Below, piece by piece: positions 45,412 through 54,603 of a stretch of 64,000 bases of DNA (the stretch's first letter is position 1; the number at the start of each line of letters is the position of its first letter). Location of the stretch: assembly GCA_024698705.1 (NCBI GenBank), contig JAILQX010000044.1:1-64000 (forward strand), written 5' to 3'. The notes under the pieces are model-generated. The model worked only from the letters and a program-made list of their open reading frames with translations. It was not told the DNA's origin and searched no databases. The stretch is from Lachnospiraceae bacterium (GTDB taxonomy: Bacteria; Bacillota; Clostridia; Lachnospirales; Lachnospiraceae). Position numbers and translations under genes: made by a program.

Positions 45412-46124
45412 TTGGTTTTGAAGATATCTCAATAGAATATGAAAAAGGCATTAAAGTCATAGAGGGTTTCAGTACCGTGATCAGGACGGGAGAAAATGTG
45501 GGCCTGATCGGAGCCAACGGGGCAGGAAAATCCACTCTGATGAAGGCAATGCTCGGACTGCTTCCGTACAGCGGAAGGATCGTCGTGGATGATATCAAGG
45601 TCGGTCCCGCTTCTACAGCGGAGATCAGAAATAAACTTGGCTTCATATTGCAGAATTCGGATAACCAGATGTTCATGCCGACAGTAATCGAGGACCTTAT
45701 GTTTGGACCGATGAACTACGGGATGAGCCCTGAAGAAGCCGAGAAAAAGGCGGATGAAGTACTTGAAAAGCTGGGACTAACGGATATAAAGACAAGACAC
45801 AATCATAAGATCTCGGTCGGAGAAAAAAGGATGGCGGCCATTGCGAGCGTGCTGACAATGGAGCCCGAATATCTGCTCATGGATGAACCGACTTCGGCGC
45901 TTGATCCGTACAACAGAAGAGTTGTCATCGATATTATCAATTCCCTGGACAAAACCTGCATCATAGCTTCCCATGATCTTGATATGATAATGGATACCTG
46001 TCAGAGGGTGATCCTTTTATCAAAGGGGAAGATCGTATATGACGGCGATTGTGAGGAACTCATGAAAAACGGTGCGCTTTTAAAAGCGCACCGCATGGAA
46101 TTACCTTTAAGATATCAAAATTAA
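45408..46124 (+). CDS. cbiO: ECF transporter ATP-binding protein CbiO
   Basis: 238 residues from ATG 45408 (ATGA overlap with cbiQ). Walker A G-A-N-G-A-G-K-S, Q-loop, a divergent signature S-V-G-E-K-R (for S-G-G-Q-x-Q) and Walker B L-L-M-D-E-P-T-S-A-L-D-P. It powers uptake of nickel. The last codons form a perfect palindrome that acts on the other strand (see terminator). Confidence 0.92.
   Translation: MIGFEDISIEYEKGIKVIEGFSTVIRTGENVGLIGANGAGKSTLMKAMLGLLPYSGRIVVDDIKVGPASTAEIRNKLGFILQNSDNQMFMPTVIEDLMFGPMNYGMSPEEAEKKADEVLEKLGLTDIKTRHNHKISVGEKRMAAIASVLTMEPEYLLMDEPTSALDPYNRRVVIDIINSLDKTCIIASHDLDMIMDTCQRVILLSKGKIVYDGDCEELMKNGALLKAHRMELPLRYQN
46064..46093 (-). terminator. Minus-strand terminator inside the cbiO coding sequence
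   Basis: CGGTGCGCTTTTAAAAGCGCACCG (24-base perfect palindrome, 46070-46093) is preceded on the plus strand by AAAAA (46065-46069), i.e. U5 on the minus-strand RNA, 34 bases after the stop of the epimerase gene. No T-run follows on the plus strand. Confidence 0.8.
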
Positions 46125-46126
46125 TA

Positions 46127-47143
46127 TTATCTAAACTGACTCTTGGACTTTTCGAGGACATCGATCACTTTGTCGCACCATGCGTCAAATTCGGGATCCT
46201 CGACCTGACACTCTTTGTGAGACAGAACATAGTCCAGAGTCTTTTTTATGCCCTGTTCAAACCTTATCGAAGGCTTGAAATCGGGTACTGCATTCTTTAA
46301 TTTCGTGTTGTCAAATACGACCGAATTCGCCTTGTCTCCGAGTAACCCGCCATAGAGGTCATAATCGCTTATATCCGCAAGATAATCCGATGACACATAA
46401 TAGGGCTTTAATTCAACTCCGAGAGCATTTGCTATCGTCTGATATATCTGATTCCAGGTCAGGGTCTCGTCATTGGTTATCTGGAATGCCTGACCTATAG
46501 CATGAGGATTGGCCATAAGGCCTGTATAACCGACAGCAAAATCTTCGTTGTATGTCATGGTCCACAGGGATGTACCGTCACCGTGGATGATGACGGGCTT
46601 GCCTTCAAGCATTCGCTTGATCACCTGATAACTGCCATTCTTACCGTGAACACCCATCGGAACGCTTCTGTTGTCATATGTATGACTGGGTCTTACTATC
46701 GTAACGGGGAAACCGTTTTCCCTGTATTCCTTCATGAGAAGATCCTCGCATGCGATCTTGTCTCTTGAATACTGCCAGTATTTATTGCCGAGAGCAGTGC
46801 CCTCCGTTATTCGGTAATCCGCACAGGGCTTATCATATGCCGAAGCGGAACTGATATAGATATATTGCTTTGTCCTGCCTTTAAACAGGCGGATATCCCT
46901 TTCAAGCTGAGCGGGAACGAAACCTATGAATTCGCCCACACAGTCAAAGGTCATGTCACCGATCGCTGCTTTTACGGCAGCCTCGTCATTGATGTCTGCC
47001 TTGATGAGTCTGACTCCCTCGGGGATCTCCGCATCACGGTTGCCGCGGTTGAGAAGATATAATTCCCAGTTATCGTCTGCGGCAAGCCTTCTTGTGATGG
47101 CCATGCTGATAGTCCCCGTACCTCCGATAAATAATGCTTTCAT
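46127..47143 (-). CDS. NAD-dependent epimerase/dehydratase (extended SDR)
   Basis: 338 residues. Rossmann motif G-G-T-G-T-I-S-M (8-15), catalytic Ser in S-S-A-S-A-Y and Y-W-Q-Y-S-R-D-K with the Y-x3-K pair; extended SDR fold. Likely acts on a nucleotide sugar or a related compound. GGAGGG precedes the ATG. It follows the ZIP transporter gene with a 32-base gap and shares its transcript. Its terminator lies inside cbiO. Confidence 0.85.
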   Translation of the reverse strand: MKALFIGGTGTISMAITRRLAADDNWELYLLNRGNRDAEIPEGVRLIKADINDEAAVKAAIGDMTFDCVGEFIGFVPAQLERDIRLFKGRTKQYIYISSASAYDKPCADYRITEGTALGNKYWQYSRDKIACEDLLMKEYRENGFPVTIVRPSHTYDNRSVPMGVHGKNGSYQVIKRMLEGKPVIIHGDGTSLWTMTYNEDFAVGYTGLMANPHAIGQAFQITNDETLTWNQIYQTIANALGVELKPYYVSSDYLADISDYDLYGGLLGDKANSVVFDNTKLKNAVPDFKPSIRFEQGIKKTLDYVLSHKECQVEDPEFDAWCDKVIDVLEKSKSQFR

Positions 47144-47175
47144 GTATACCCTCCATAAGCTTTTTTCTTATTACT

Positions 47176-47955
47176 TTAACCTAAAGCAACATCAAGTACA
47201 AGCATAAGAGCAAAACCGACCATGAACAGGACGGTGGCGGTGTTGGAATGTTTGCCGACACTCATTTCCGGTATGAGGTCTTCTATGCATACATAGATCA
47301 TGGCACCTGCGGCAAAGCCCAGAAGATAGGGGAGAATGGGAATGACGATACCTGCGAGCATTATTGTCAGAAGCCCGGCTATGGGTTCGACTATACCCGA
47401 GAGGATGCCGTACCAGAGGGATCTGCCCTTGGACTCACCGACACTGTGAAGAGGCATCGAGATAATGGCACCTTCGGGGAAGTTCTGGATCGCGATACCG
47501 ATCGCAAGAGCCAGGGCACCCGCAGCGGTGATGGTTGTCTTTCCCGATACCCAGCCCGCATATACAACACCGACTGCCATTCCTTCGGGAATGTTATGGA
47601 GAGCGACGGCGAGTACCATCATCGTCGTTTTCTGAAGACTGGTCTTGGGACCTTCGACCGTGTTGTTGATATGCATATGAGGTATGACGATATCGAGAAA
47701 CTGCAGGAAGATCATGCCTATGCAGAAGCCGACTACAGCAGGGATGAACGCCAGCCGCCCCATGTGCTCGCTCTGCTCCATTGCGGGAATTATGAGACTC
47801 CAGATCGAAGCTGCGATCATTATACCTGCGGCGAAGCCTGTCAGGGCATTCTGAAGTTTCTCATTCATATCTTTTTTCATGAACAGCACACAGCCTGCTC
47901 CTAAAACCGTACCTGCAAAAGGGATCAGCAATCCCATTGAAATTTCTTTGATCAT
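47176..47955 (-). CDS. ZIP family divalent-metal transporter
   Basis: 259 residues, about eight helices. The metal site motifs H-N-I-P-E-G and Q-N-F-P-E-G in the central helices define ZIP/ZupT uptake carriers for zinc, iron or manganese. Substrate undetermined. AAAGGAGAATAAAT precedes the ATG. A GTTAG half-site lies upstream near 47988 but does not form a full palindrome. Confidence 0.92.
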   Translation of the reverse strand: MIKEISMGLLIPFAGTVLGAGCVLFMKKDMNEKLQNALTGFAAGIMIAASIWSLIIPAMEQSEHMGRLAFIPAVVGFCIGMIFLQFLDIVIPHMHINNTVEGPKTSLQKTTMMVLAVALHNIPEGMAVGVVYAGWVSGKTTITAAGALALAIGIAIQNFPEGAIISMPLHSVGESKGRSLWYGILSGIVEPIAGLLTIMLAGIVIPILPYLLGFAAGAMIYVCIEDLIPEMSVGKHSNTATVLFMVGFALMLVLDVALG

Positions 47956-48133
47956 ATTTATTCTCCTTTACGTCTTTATTACAGACTAACATATAATCTT
48001 TTATCTGTCCCCTTTGGAACAAAATAGAATATAACACTTGTCCGGAAATGTAAAGCCCCAATTTTATTTTCTCTTTTCTGGCACGCAAGTGGTAAAAATG
48101 TTAATATAAGATAAATACGGATCGGGAAATGAT

Positions 48134-48895
48134 ATGAATTTTGCTTATGGAAATACCGTTCTTGACAAAACGGGTATCGTAAAAACAGTATATACCTCAA
48201 AGGGAGCCGGGATATGGGATGTTTATCGCAATGAAGAGGAACAGAGCGACATCGATTCCTATTTGAAACTGGCGGCATATTTCGGAACGGAGGTCACAAG
48301 GATCAACAGGGTGGACCAGAAGCATACCGACAGGATAAGGATAGTTACCGACGATCTTGCGGGAGAGGGAGTGACGGCGCCGGTATACAGTGAACCCTGT
48401 GACGGGATGATCACGGACAGGAGAGGCATCGTACTTGCGACCGTAGAAGCGGATTGTACCCCCGTATATCTGCTCGACCCGGTACATGGGGCGATCGGTA
48501 TGGTACACAGCGGATGGAGAGGAACTGCGGCGGGAATAGTACTCAGAGCAATGGAAAAGATGAATGAGTGCTACGGTACGAAGCCCGCGGATCTCATGGT
48601 AGCCATGGGTCCTGCGATCTGCGGCGGATGTTATGAAGTCGGAGAAGAGCTGATAAGCGCAATGAAGAATGTATGCAGCGACGAAGAGACAAGAAGGATA
48701 TTCAGAAAGAAAGACGAAGTGAAATATACATTGGATGTGAGTCTGGCGGTCAGATATACATTGATGTCTGCAGGTGTTAGGGAGTCAGCCATAACGATGC
48801 CGCCGTGCTGCACATATGAAAATATAGATATTGATTCCTATCGCAGGGAGAAGGGGAAAAAGGGCAGGATGCTAACAGCCATCATGCTTAAGTGA
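48134..48895 (+). CDS. pgeF: Peptidoglycan editing factor / purine phosphorylase family PgeF
   Basis: 253 residues. H-S-G-W-R-G-T and A-D-C-T-P-V are the copper/zinc His and Cys motifs of the DUF152 (YfiH/PgeF/LACC1) family. In E. coli PgeF prevents wrong amino acids in peptidoglycan precursors; other members act on nucleosides. The role is by family only. Ends at a CapA gene with a 20-base gap. Confidence 0.9.
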   Translation: MNFAYGNTVLDKTGIVKTVYTSKGAGIWDVYRNEEEQSDIDSYLKLAAYFGTEVTRINRVDQKHTDRIRIVTDDLAGEGVTAPVYSEPCDGMITDRRGIVLATVEADCTPVYLLDPVHGAIGMVHSGWRGTAAGIVLRAMEKMNECYGTKPADLMVAMGPAICGGCYEVGEELISAMKNVCSDEETRRIFRKKDEVKYTLDVSLAVRYTLMSAGVRESAITMPPCCTYENIDIDSYRREKGKKGRMLTAIMLK

Positions 48896-48915
48896 CCGGA
48901 CGGAAAGGAAAGTAT

Positions 48916-50079
48916 ATGAAAGAAGAAACCACTCTTGTATTTACGGGTGATATAGGATTTGACCATTATATGGAAAACAGATATGACGATGAAGATCTGC
49001 TCGATAAGGAAGTATATGAATTTATTGCGGATTCGGATCATGTGATCGTGAATGTCGAGGGGGCATTGTCGGACGGTTCGAGGAAACCGAAGGACAATTC
49101 CGTTTTACAGCTTATGCACAGCATGAAGCCCGAGGTGTCTCATTTTCTGCAGAGGATAGGTGCGGATATATGGAATATCTGCAACAATCATATTATGGAT
49201 GCGGGGAGCGAGGGCCTTGCCGATACGCTTGAGGTCGCGGAAAAATGCGGCGCCCATACGATCGGGGCCGGAATGGATATAGATGAAGCAGCGAGACCGC
49301 TCATATTGGATGAGGCAGGCGGGATAGGAATATTTGCGGTAGGTTATCAGCGCGCCTGCAGAAAGGCGGACTCAGATAAAGCCGGGTGTCTCAGCTGGAG
49401 CGATATGGACATGATCTCCGCCAATATAAAGGATATCAAGAGCAGATGCCGCTGGTGTATCGTTGTGGCTCACGGAGGAGAGGAATTTACTTCCCTGCCT
49501 TCACCTTACACAAGGGACAGGTATCTTGAGTACCTTAAACTCGGTGCCGACATTGTTGTCGCGCATCACCCTCATGTACCGATGAATTACGAAACGGTCG
49601 GAGATAAGATCATATTCTATTCGCTCGGAAATTTTGTATTTGATACGGATTATCAGAGAGCTCAGTTCAACACCGAAAAGGGTCTGCTCATAAAGTTAAG
49701 GCTTGGCAAAGAAGGATATACTTTTGAGGCGATGGGCATCGATACGGACAGAAAAGAAGAGAGGATAGTCAAGGGAGAACTGCCTCTTATATTTGAAAAT
49801 GTGGGAGAGGCGGAGTATGAACTCTTGGAGCCGCTTTCGGCGAAGGCTTTTGTTGCTGCGACCAAAAGACAGCAGATATATCTGAATCCCGACAGGTTCA
49901 GCCATGCGACGGAGGATGAGTGGCAGGAGCATTTCTTGGAGCCGATGAGAAGCGGCAGAGTCCCGGGGGAAGCTCTGGACTTTCATATCATACTTCCTGT
50001 CGCCGCAAAGGCCGATGAAGGGAAATGGAAGGAAAGCAAACTGAAAAACGTTAAGAAATTCATCCTTGATCAATTATGA
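48916..50079 (+). CDS. CapA family protein (poly-gamma-glutamate synthesis-like metallophosphatase fold)
   Basis: 387 residues from ATG 48916, after GGAAAGGAAAG; a GTG 24 bases upstream lies over the pgeF stop. V-F-T-G-D-I-G-F-D near the front, I-W-N-I-C-N-N-H, V-V-A-H-G-G-E-E and V-V-A-H-H-P-H-V form the CapA metal-binding set. No signal peptide, unlike surface CapA, so a cytosolic hydrolase role is possible. Its last 20 bases overlap the 3' end of a convergent esterase gene. Confidence 0.87.
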   Translation: MKEETTLVFTGDIGFDHYMENRYDDEDLLDKEVYEFIADSDHVIVNVEGALSDGSRKPKDNSVLQLMHSMKPEVSHFLQRIGADIWNICNNHIMDAGSEGLADTLEVAEKCGAHTIGAGMDIDEAARPLILDEAGGIGIFAVGYQRACRKADSDKAGCLSWSDMDMISANIKDIKSRCRWCIVVAHGGEEFTSLPSPYTRDRYLEYLKLGADIVVAHHPHVPMNYETVGDKIIFYSLGNFVFDTDYQRAQFNTEKGLLIKLRLGKEGYTFEAMGIDTDRKEERIVKGELPLIFENVGEAEYELLEPLSAKAFVAATKRQQIYLNPDRFSHATEDEWQEHFLEPMRSGRVPGEALDFHIILPVAAKADEGKWKESKLKNVKKFILDQL

Positions 50080-51688
50080 TCCTTCCGTCTTTTCTTGAGA
50101 ATCTCTTTAAGAACAGCCATGCATTTTCACATGAGTGATATCTGCATTCATGACCCTGACCGCTGACAGACGCAAATGCGGTATATGTCCTGCCGTCCCT
50201 GCTTTTAAAGGTATTGACGGTAAGGATGCTGTTGCGGTCTTCGTCCTTATATCTGAAAACCTCGTCACCGCTGATGCCCCAGATCCTGTCGGGCCAGTTT
50301 TCCTTATCTTCAAATGTCACCGAATACGGTGTTGCAAGGTCATTGACCTTGAATACATAGGCCATGCGCTCGAAGCATTTTATCTCCTGGAACGGAAGCT
50401 CGGGGAGAGGAGTTTCCTCACCGCCCACATAGAAGAGGGGAACGGGGCAGTCTTTGTTTATCTCCACCGGACTTGGGTTGTTGTAGAGATTGTATCCGAC
50501 AGGAAATGTGGCATCCATTGGAGCCATTCCAGCAAATATATCGGGATACTCCTGATACAGGTCCCAGGTCTTGCAGCCGCCCATTGAAAAGCCGGTCGCA
50601 TAGACCCGTGTCTCATCGATAGGATATTTATCTTTGAGTATAGAAAGCAGTTCGATAGTTTCGGAAGCAGTGCTGTTCAGATGATCCTCTACGCACACGA
50701 GAAGAAAATCGTGGTCATGGGCAACGCGATACCAGCGTGATACCTGTGCTATGTGCATCGCGGAATCACCGCCGCCGTGGAAGCAGAGCATGAGCGGAAC
50801 ACGCTCCTTTTTAAACAGATCATTATTGTAATAAGCGATATAGCCGATCCCGTGTTCTTCACTTCCTTCATAGTCGCCGTAATTATCCGGTGTGGTCTTT
50901 ACAACCGCTTCACAGAACTCCTCAGTCATATCGAGACCTTCAAAATCGGCCGGAGCACTCAGTTCTCCGACCCATCCCCAACGTAAGAAATGTGACAGAA
51001 ATTCCTTATATAAAACCTTCACGTCAAGAATGTCCGACATAAAGAAGATGTCAGTCTGCATCTCTATTGCGGTATTTATCTCAAAACTGTTTCCGATAGA
51101 TGCTATGGGCATGTCACGCCTGCCTATAACGGGAACAATTGACAATTCATCCAGGATGCAGCACGTGGGTGTGATGTCGGCGAGGCCCCACAATCCCTGC
51201 CCGTCGATCGTCTGACAAAGGTTGGCTGCCACATAGTCGGCTGCGGCACCGTGAGCATAGATATATGTGCGGAAGATGGCACCGCGTATCGCATATCCGT
51301 CGTCGGTATTGAACACCTTGTTTATAAGTATGGCATATCCGTCTTTATGATATTGATGTATTTTGGAGTTGGCTATGAGTTCCTTAAATAATTCCTTTGT
51401 TTCCATAGCCCATCCGCCCTTGCAGGTGGTCATCACAAATACGACGGAGCTTTCCTTTGAAGCCGCTATCTCAGAGAACCCCAGCTCGTCCGCCGTCTTT
51501 TTGGCTTCTTCACAGGTAAGCTCGTTTTCTTCAAAATACAACAGATAAGGTGCCTCGTAGCCGTAGTTTACAAGGCTGTCCTTAAGAGGACTGAATGGAA
51601 CATATACCTTAACCTTAAAATGTTCAAAGGTGTGCTCCCATATGGTGCTTCCGTCATCAAATCTTTTTACAGCAGGTCTGTCTTTCAT
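50060..51688 (-). CDS. Large alpha/beta-hydrolase (polyhydroxybutyrate-depolymerase/esterase-like)
   Basis: 542 residues from the ATG at 51688 (GGGGGTGACC before it; the ATG four codons earlier lacks a site). The C-terminal part is a serine hydrolase with G-F-S-M-G-G and L-C-F-H-G-G-G for the oxyanion hole, and a late His in G-Q-G-H-E. The N-terminal 250 residues are another globular region of unknown type. Length is about double the usual esterase. No signal, so intracellular. Convergent overlap with the CapA gene. Confidence 0.75.
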   Translation of the reverse strand: MKDRPAVKRFDDGSTIWEHTFEHFKVKVYVPFSPLKDSLVNYGYEAPYLLYFEENELTCEEAKKTADELGFSEIAASKESSVVFVMTTCKGGWAMETKELFKELIANSKIHQYHKDGYAILINKVFNTDDGYAIRGAIFRTYIYAHGAAADYVAANLCQTIDGQGLWGLADITPTCCILDELSIVPVIGRRDMPIASIGNSFEINTAIEMQTDIFFMSDILDVKVLYKEFLSHFLRWGWVGELSAPADFEGLDMTEEFCEAVVKTTPDNYGDYEGSEEHGIGYIAYYNNDLFKKERVPLMLCFHGGGDSAMHIAQVSRWYRVAHDHDFLLVCVEDHLNSTASETIELLSILKDKYPIDETRVYATGFSMGGCKTWDLYQEYPDIFAGMAPMDATFPVGYNLYNNPSPVEINKDCPVPLFYVGGEETPLPELPFQEIKCFERMAYVFKVNDLATPYSVTFEDKENWPDRIWGISGDEVFRYKDEDRNSILTVNTFKSRDGRTYTAFASVSGQGHECRYHSCENAWLFLKRFSRKDGRIIIDQG

Positions 51689-51788
51689 GGTCACCCCCAT
51701 TAAGTCGTAAATCGTTTTACCAATAAATTATATAGTATTGTTTTTCATTTGTGAAGTATGATAAAGTGATATCCGTAGCGTTTGCTCC

Positions 51789-53201
51789 ATGCTTGTAAAG
51801 GAAAAGTCATCACTCTTTATGAAACTATTTGTAGAAGACAGGGAATTTTATAAAAAAGCAGCAGTCATAGCCATTCCTATCGCGTTGCAGAGTGCCATTT
51901 CCATAGGCGTAAACCTTGCGGATACTGTCATGGTCGGAACACTCGGCGAGACGACGCTTTCGGCTACAGCACTGGCAAATCAGTTCGTAAATATTTTCCA
52001 GATCTGCTGTATGGGACTCGGCATGGGAGCCGGCGTACTTACTTCAAGATACTGGGGCATGAAGGATAATATATCCCTAAAAAAAGCGGTCACCCTGATG
52101 TTGAGGCTATGCACGGTACTTGCGATAGTATTTTTCATGATACCGACGATACTTGCACCTGCTGGACTCATGAGGCTGTATACCGCCGATGAAGCGGTCA
52201 TAGCGGAGGGTATAAGATATTTCAAATGGATGATCCCCTGCTATCTGTTACAGGGACTGGCACTTACAAGCACTATAGTTCTAAGGAGTGTCGGACAGGC
52301 GAAGATACCGCTTTATTCGGCGATAGGTGCGTTCTTTGTCAATATCTTCTTCAACTGGATATTTATCTTCGGTAAACTCGGTATGCCAAGGATGGGCATA
52401 GAGGGCGCCGGAGCGGGTACGGTCATAGCAAGGACCTTTGAATTTGTGACAGTCTGCGGATATATGTTTGTCATTGATAAGAACATGAAATACCGTTTCA
52501 AGGATATTTTCATGCCATGTAAGGATCTGTTAAAGACCTATATAACCATCAGTCTTCCGGTACTTATCTCGGATACGCTTCTTTCTTTGGGCAATTCCAC
52601 AGTGGCAATGGTCATGGGGCATATCGGCAGGAATTTTGTTTCGGCCAATTCGATCACGGTTGTGACTCAGCAGTTAAGCACGGTGCTCATCCAGGGCATA
52701 TGTCAGGCAAGCTGTATAATGACAGGACATTCGCTCGGTGAGGGAAACAGGGAAAAGACCATGGCTCAGGCGTGGACTTTTTTAGGACTCGCCATGGTGG
52801 TCGGTCTGGTCGGAGCGGTCATCATAATACTTATAAGCGACCCTGTCATCGCCTGCTACAATATAACGCCTGAGACTGAGGCGATAGCACACGAGCTGAT
52901 GCTTTCGATAGCATTTATAGTGGTATTTCAGTCGATGAACAGTATCCTTACAAAGGGTGTCTTAAGAGGCGGCGGGGACACGAAGTTCCTTATGGCTGCG
53001 GATATACTGTTCCTCTGGATCATGTCCATTCCGCTCGGTGCACTTGCGGGACTGGTATGGGATCTTGATGCATTCTGGGTATATTTCTTCTTAAAGATCG
53101 ATCAGGTCGTCAAATCGGTGTGGTGTATTTTCAGGCTTAGAAGCGGAAAATGGATAAAGACCATCAATAGGGCCGGACAGACTGCGGACAGCCCGACGTA
53201 A
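51789..53201 (+). CDS. MATE family efflux transporter
   Basis: 470 residues, about twelve helices. N-L-A-D-T-V-M-V-G and A-L-A-N-Q early, typical of DinF/NorM-type MATE pumps driven by Na+ or H+. Start: ATG 51789; an ATG ten codons later is possible, neither has a good ribosome site. Substrate unknown. The T-box leader of pheS begins directly after it. Confidence 0.9.
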   Translation: MLVKEKSSLFMKLFVEDREFYKKAAVIAIPIALQSAISIGVNLADTVMVGTLGETTLSATALANQFVNIFQICCMGLGMGAGVLTSRYWGMKDNISLKKAVTLMLRLCTVLAIVFFMIPTILAPAGLMRLYTADEAVIAEGIRYFKWMIPCYLLQGLALTSTIVLRSVGQAKIPLYSAIGAFFVNIFFNWIFIFGKLGMPRMGIEGAGAGTVIARTFEFVTVCGYMFVIDKNMKYRFKDIFMPCKDLLKTYITISLPVLISDTLLSLGNSTVAMVMGHIGRNFVSANSITVVTQQLSTVLIQGICQASCIMTGHSLGEGNREKTMAQAWTFLGLAMVVGLVGAVIIILISDPVIACYNITPETEAIAHELMLSIAFIVVFQSMNSILTKGVLRGGGDTKFLMAADILFLWIMSIPLGALAGLVWDLDAFWVYFFLKIDQVVKSVWCIFRLRSGKWIKTINRAGQTADSPT

Positions 53202-53210
53202 AAGGAATTG

Positions 53211-53240
53211 TTGACTTTTGCTTTAATTTGTATTTTAATA
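53211..53240 (+). promoter_or_regulatory. Promoter of the pheST operon
   Basis: TTGACT (53211-53216), 17-18 base spacer, TTTAATA (53234-53240). Confidence 0.6.
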
Positions 53241-53244
53241 AAGT

Positions 53245-53505
53245 GAACAAATGCGATGATGGTGCAAAGTAAGTGACCGGGTAGTGATAAGAGAGAGAAG
53301 GGTCGGCGGCTGTGAGCCCTTTATCATGCGGAAACCGAATTTTCACACCGGAGCAGACCGATTGAAGCCATATGGTGTGTAGGTCGGTACGTCAGCTTGC
53401 GTTAACAGACAAATTAAGTGCAGACACCCAAGTGTGATCTGAATTCAGGTGGTACCGCGGAATACATTCGTCCTGATGTTGTATGACAACAGCAGGATTT
53501 TTTAT
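53245..53505 (+). ncRNA. T-box leader, phenylalanine specific
   Basis: Stem I begins around GCGATGATGG with an AGTA-type bulge; a specifier TTC at 53342-53344 in GAATTTTCACACC fits Phe. The T-box core AGGTGGTACCGCGG lies at 53446-53459, and the terminator stem TCCTGATGTTGT / ACAACAGCAGGA with T6 lies at 53470-53503. Uncharged tRNA-Phe would stabilise the antiterminator and turn on pheST. The 335 bases from 53202 to 53535 hold only this leader. Confidence 0.92.
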
Positions 53506-53535
53506 TGCAAAAAAAGCTTAGGAGGAAGAGATCAT

Positions 53536-54567
53536 ATGAATGAAAGACTGGATGCGATCAGGCAGGAGATACTTGACGGCATAAAGGAAAAAGCCAATTC
53601 GAGAGCGACTGCATTCGAACTCAGAAAACAGTTTCTGGATTCCAAGACCGGTAAGATAGGTCAGTTAATGAAGGAGATGAAGACCATAGCTCCGGAGGAC
53701 AGAGCATCCTTCGGTAAGGGCGTCAACGAACTCAAGGAGTGGGCACTCGAGAAATTTACGGAACTTGATGAGAAGATGAAGACACTTGAACTCGATCTTC
53801 GTTACAAGTCAGAGAAGATCGATGTAACGATGCCGGCAAAGGAGATTTGTACAGGTAATCTTCATCCGATCACACAGATGAGAAATCAGCTGATAGATGT
53901 ATTTGCCGGAATGGGATTTGAGATTTATGAGGGAACCGAGATAGAAAATGATTACTATAATTTCACGGCCCTCAATACGCCGGCGGATCATCCGGCACGT
54001 GACATGCAGGATACTTTTTATCTGTCTCCGGAATTTCTTCTCAGAACTCAGACAAGTGCCGGACAGATACATGTCATGGAAGCAAAGAAGCCGCCAATCA
54101 AGATACTGTCACCCGGTAAGGTGTTCCGTTCGGATGATGACGCGACCCATTCACCGATGTTCACACAGATGGAAGGCCTGGTTGTCGATGAAAAGATCAC
54201 ATTGTGCGACTTAAAGGGTATGCTTGATGTATTTGTCAAGAAGATATACGGAGAGGATACGACCACAAGACTGCGTCCTTCTTATTTCCCGTTCACGGAG
54301 CCGTCGGTTGAGGTCGATGTAAGCTGCTTCGAATGCGGAGGCAAGGGATGCAAGCTCTGCAAGGGAACAGGCTGGATAGAGATCCTCGGTGCAGGTATCG
54401 TCAACAAAAAGGTATTGGAAAACTGCGGGATAGACAGTGACAGATATTCGGGTCTTGCCTTTGGCATAGGTATCGAACGTACCGCGATGCTCAAATACGG
54501 GATCAATAACATAAAGCTTTTATTTGAGTCTGATATCCGAGTACTGAAGCAGATCGACGATAATTAA
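53536..54567 (+). CDS. pheS: Phenylalanine-tRNA ligase alpha subunit
   Basis: 343 residues from ATG 53536 with AGGAGGAAGAG upstream; the frame is open further up but through the T-box. Class II synthetase motifs: motif 2 near [10 protein letters not shown], motif 3 G-I-G-I-E-R. It carries [12 protein letters not shown], an extra zinc-binding-like insert seen in some clostridial PheS. It charges tRNA-Phe with pheT. Confidence 0.97.
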   Translation: MNERLDAIRQEILDGIKEKANSRATAFELRKQFLDSKTGKIGQLMKEMKTIAPEDRASFGKGVNELKEWALEKFTELDEKMKTLELDLRYKSEKIDVTMPAKEICTGNLHPITQMRNQLIDVFAGMGFEIYEGTEIENDYYNFTALNTPADHPARDMQDTFYLSPEFLLRTQTSAGQIHVMEAKKPPIKILSPGKVFRSDDDATHSPMFTQMEGLVVDEKITLCDLKGMLDVFVKKIYGEDTTTRLRPSYFPFTEPSVEVDVSCFECGGKGCKLCKGTGWIEILGAGIVNKKVLENCGIDSDRYSGLAFGIGIERTAMLKYGINNIKLLFESDIRVLKQIDDN

Positions 54568-54603
54568 AATGTTTACCGATACCATGGAAAGAGAGGATAG
54601 ATT

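Noticed and set aside
47980-48000. GTTAG site upstream of the ZIP transporter
   Set aside because: Only one half-site; the opposite arm (CTAAC at the N6 spacing) is missing.
53449-53535. 29-codon N-terminal extension of PheS
   Set aside because: It runs through the T-box antiterminator and terminator; the ATG at 53536 has a strong ribosome site.
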